The notes beneath the pieces were generated by a model. The model was not told the origin of the DNA, did no database searches, and worked only from the letters and a program-made list of their open reading frames with translations. From positions 62,001 to 126,000 of the forward strand of contig CAVOQT010000015.1 of assembly GCA_963698405.1 (NCBI GenBank): a DNA stretch of 64,000 nt, read 5' to 3'. The position numbers and the translations under genes are program-made. The stretch is from SHZI01 sp963698405 (GTDB lineage: Bacteria > Pseudomonadota > Gammaproteobacteria > Steroidobacterales > GCA-2729495). Below are positions 61,735-64,000 of the stretch, in pieces; positions within the stretch are counted from its first letter, which is position 1; each line of letters opens with the position of its first letter.

Positions 61735-64000
<2,266 letters not shown>

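Overview
The window is a dense stretch of a moderately GC-rich gammaproteobacterial chromosome, with about 70 genes, no rRNA or tRNA, and no IS, prophage or CRISPR. Three things point to Gammaproteobacteria. The proteins resemble those of Pseudomonas and Escherichia. The block order maf-rluC-rne-ptp-kdsB-lpxK-msbA-exbD-exbB-comEC-lol-mfd-MTIP-nagZ follows the Pseudomonas arrangement. The rpoE-rseA-rseB-lepB-rnc-era-recO-pdxJ-acpS and dnaE-accA-tilS-pyrG-kdsA-eno-ftsB strings are also typical. The exact genus cannot be read from the sequence.

Layout. 0-5 kb: the end of a Maf-type nucleotide pyrophosphatase, rluC, and rne with a long structured leader. 4.5-16 kb: an envelope block with a low-molecular-weight phosphatase, kdsB, lpxK, msbA and an ExbB/ExbD pair, then comEC, a DUF2062 gene and the lipoprotein exporter lolC-lolE-lolD. 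16-20 kb: a small exported protein and mfd. 20-26 kb (minus strand): a PAS protein with a degenerate GGDEF domain, methylthioinosine phosphorylase, a purine phosphoribosyltransferase, nagZ, a YkuD enzyme without signal peptide, rlmD and a 3'-5' exonuclease. 26-33 kb: acpS, pdxJ, recO, era, rnc, a DUF4845 gene, lepB, a glutaredoxin-like gene and rseB-rseA-rpoE, headed by a recognisable sigma-E-type promoter. 33-38.6 kb: a succinate dehydrogenase locus with ygfX, sdhE, sdhBADC, an SDHAF4-like gene and ygfZ. 38.6-47.2 kb: nhaA, a lipoprotein, lysS, prfB with its programmed frameshift, recJ, a Mth938-like gene, nlpD, pcm and surE. 47.2-55 kb: an accessory segment with smr, fasciclin, PNPOx-like, CIA30 and glycine-zipper lipoprotein genes, a split MacAB-type efflux system and an ECI1-like isomerase. 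It sits where truD, ispF and ispD usually lie. 55-64 kb: ftsB, eno, kdsA, pyrG, tilS, accA and the 3' part of dnaE.

The genes form translationally coupled operons; ATGA, GTGA or TGATG overlaps are frequent. Themes are lipid A and KDO synthesis and export (kdsA, kdsB, lpxK, msbA), lipoprotein sorting (lolCDE), murein recycling (nagZ and the YkuD enzyme), envelope stress control (rpoE-rseA-rseB) and assembly of complex II.

No clearly new multi-gene system is seen. The observations most worth a second look are an intrinsic terminator directly in front of the sdhC ribosome binding site, the collection of complex II assembly factors around the sdh genes, the rne leader with alternative hairpins, the probable cytoplasmic L,D-carboxypeptidase beside nagZ, and the accessory segment between surE and ftsB.
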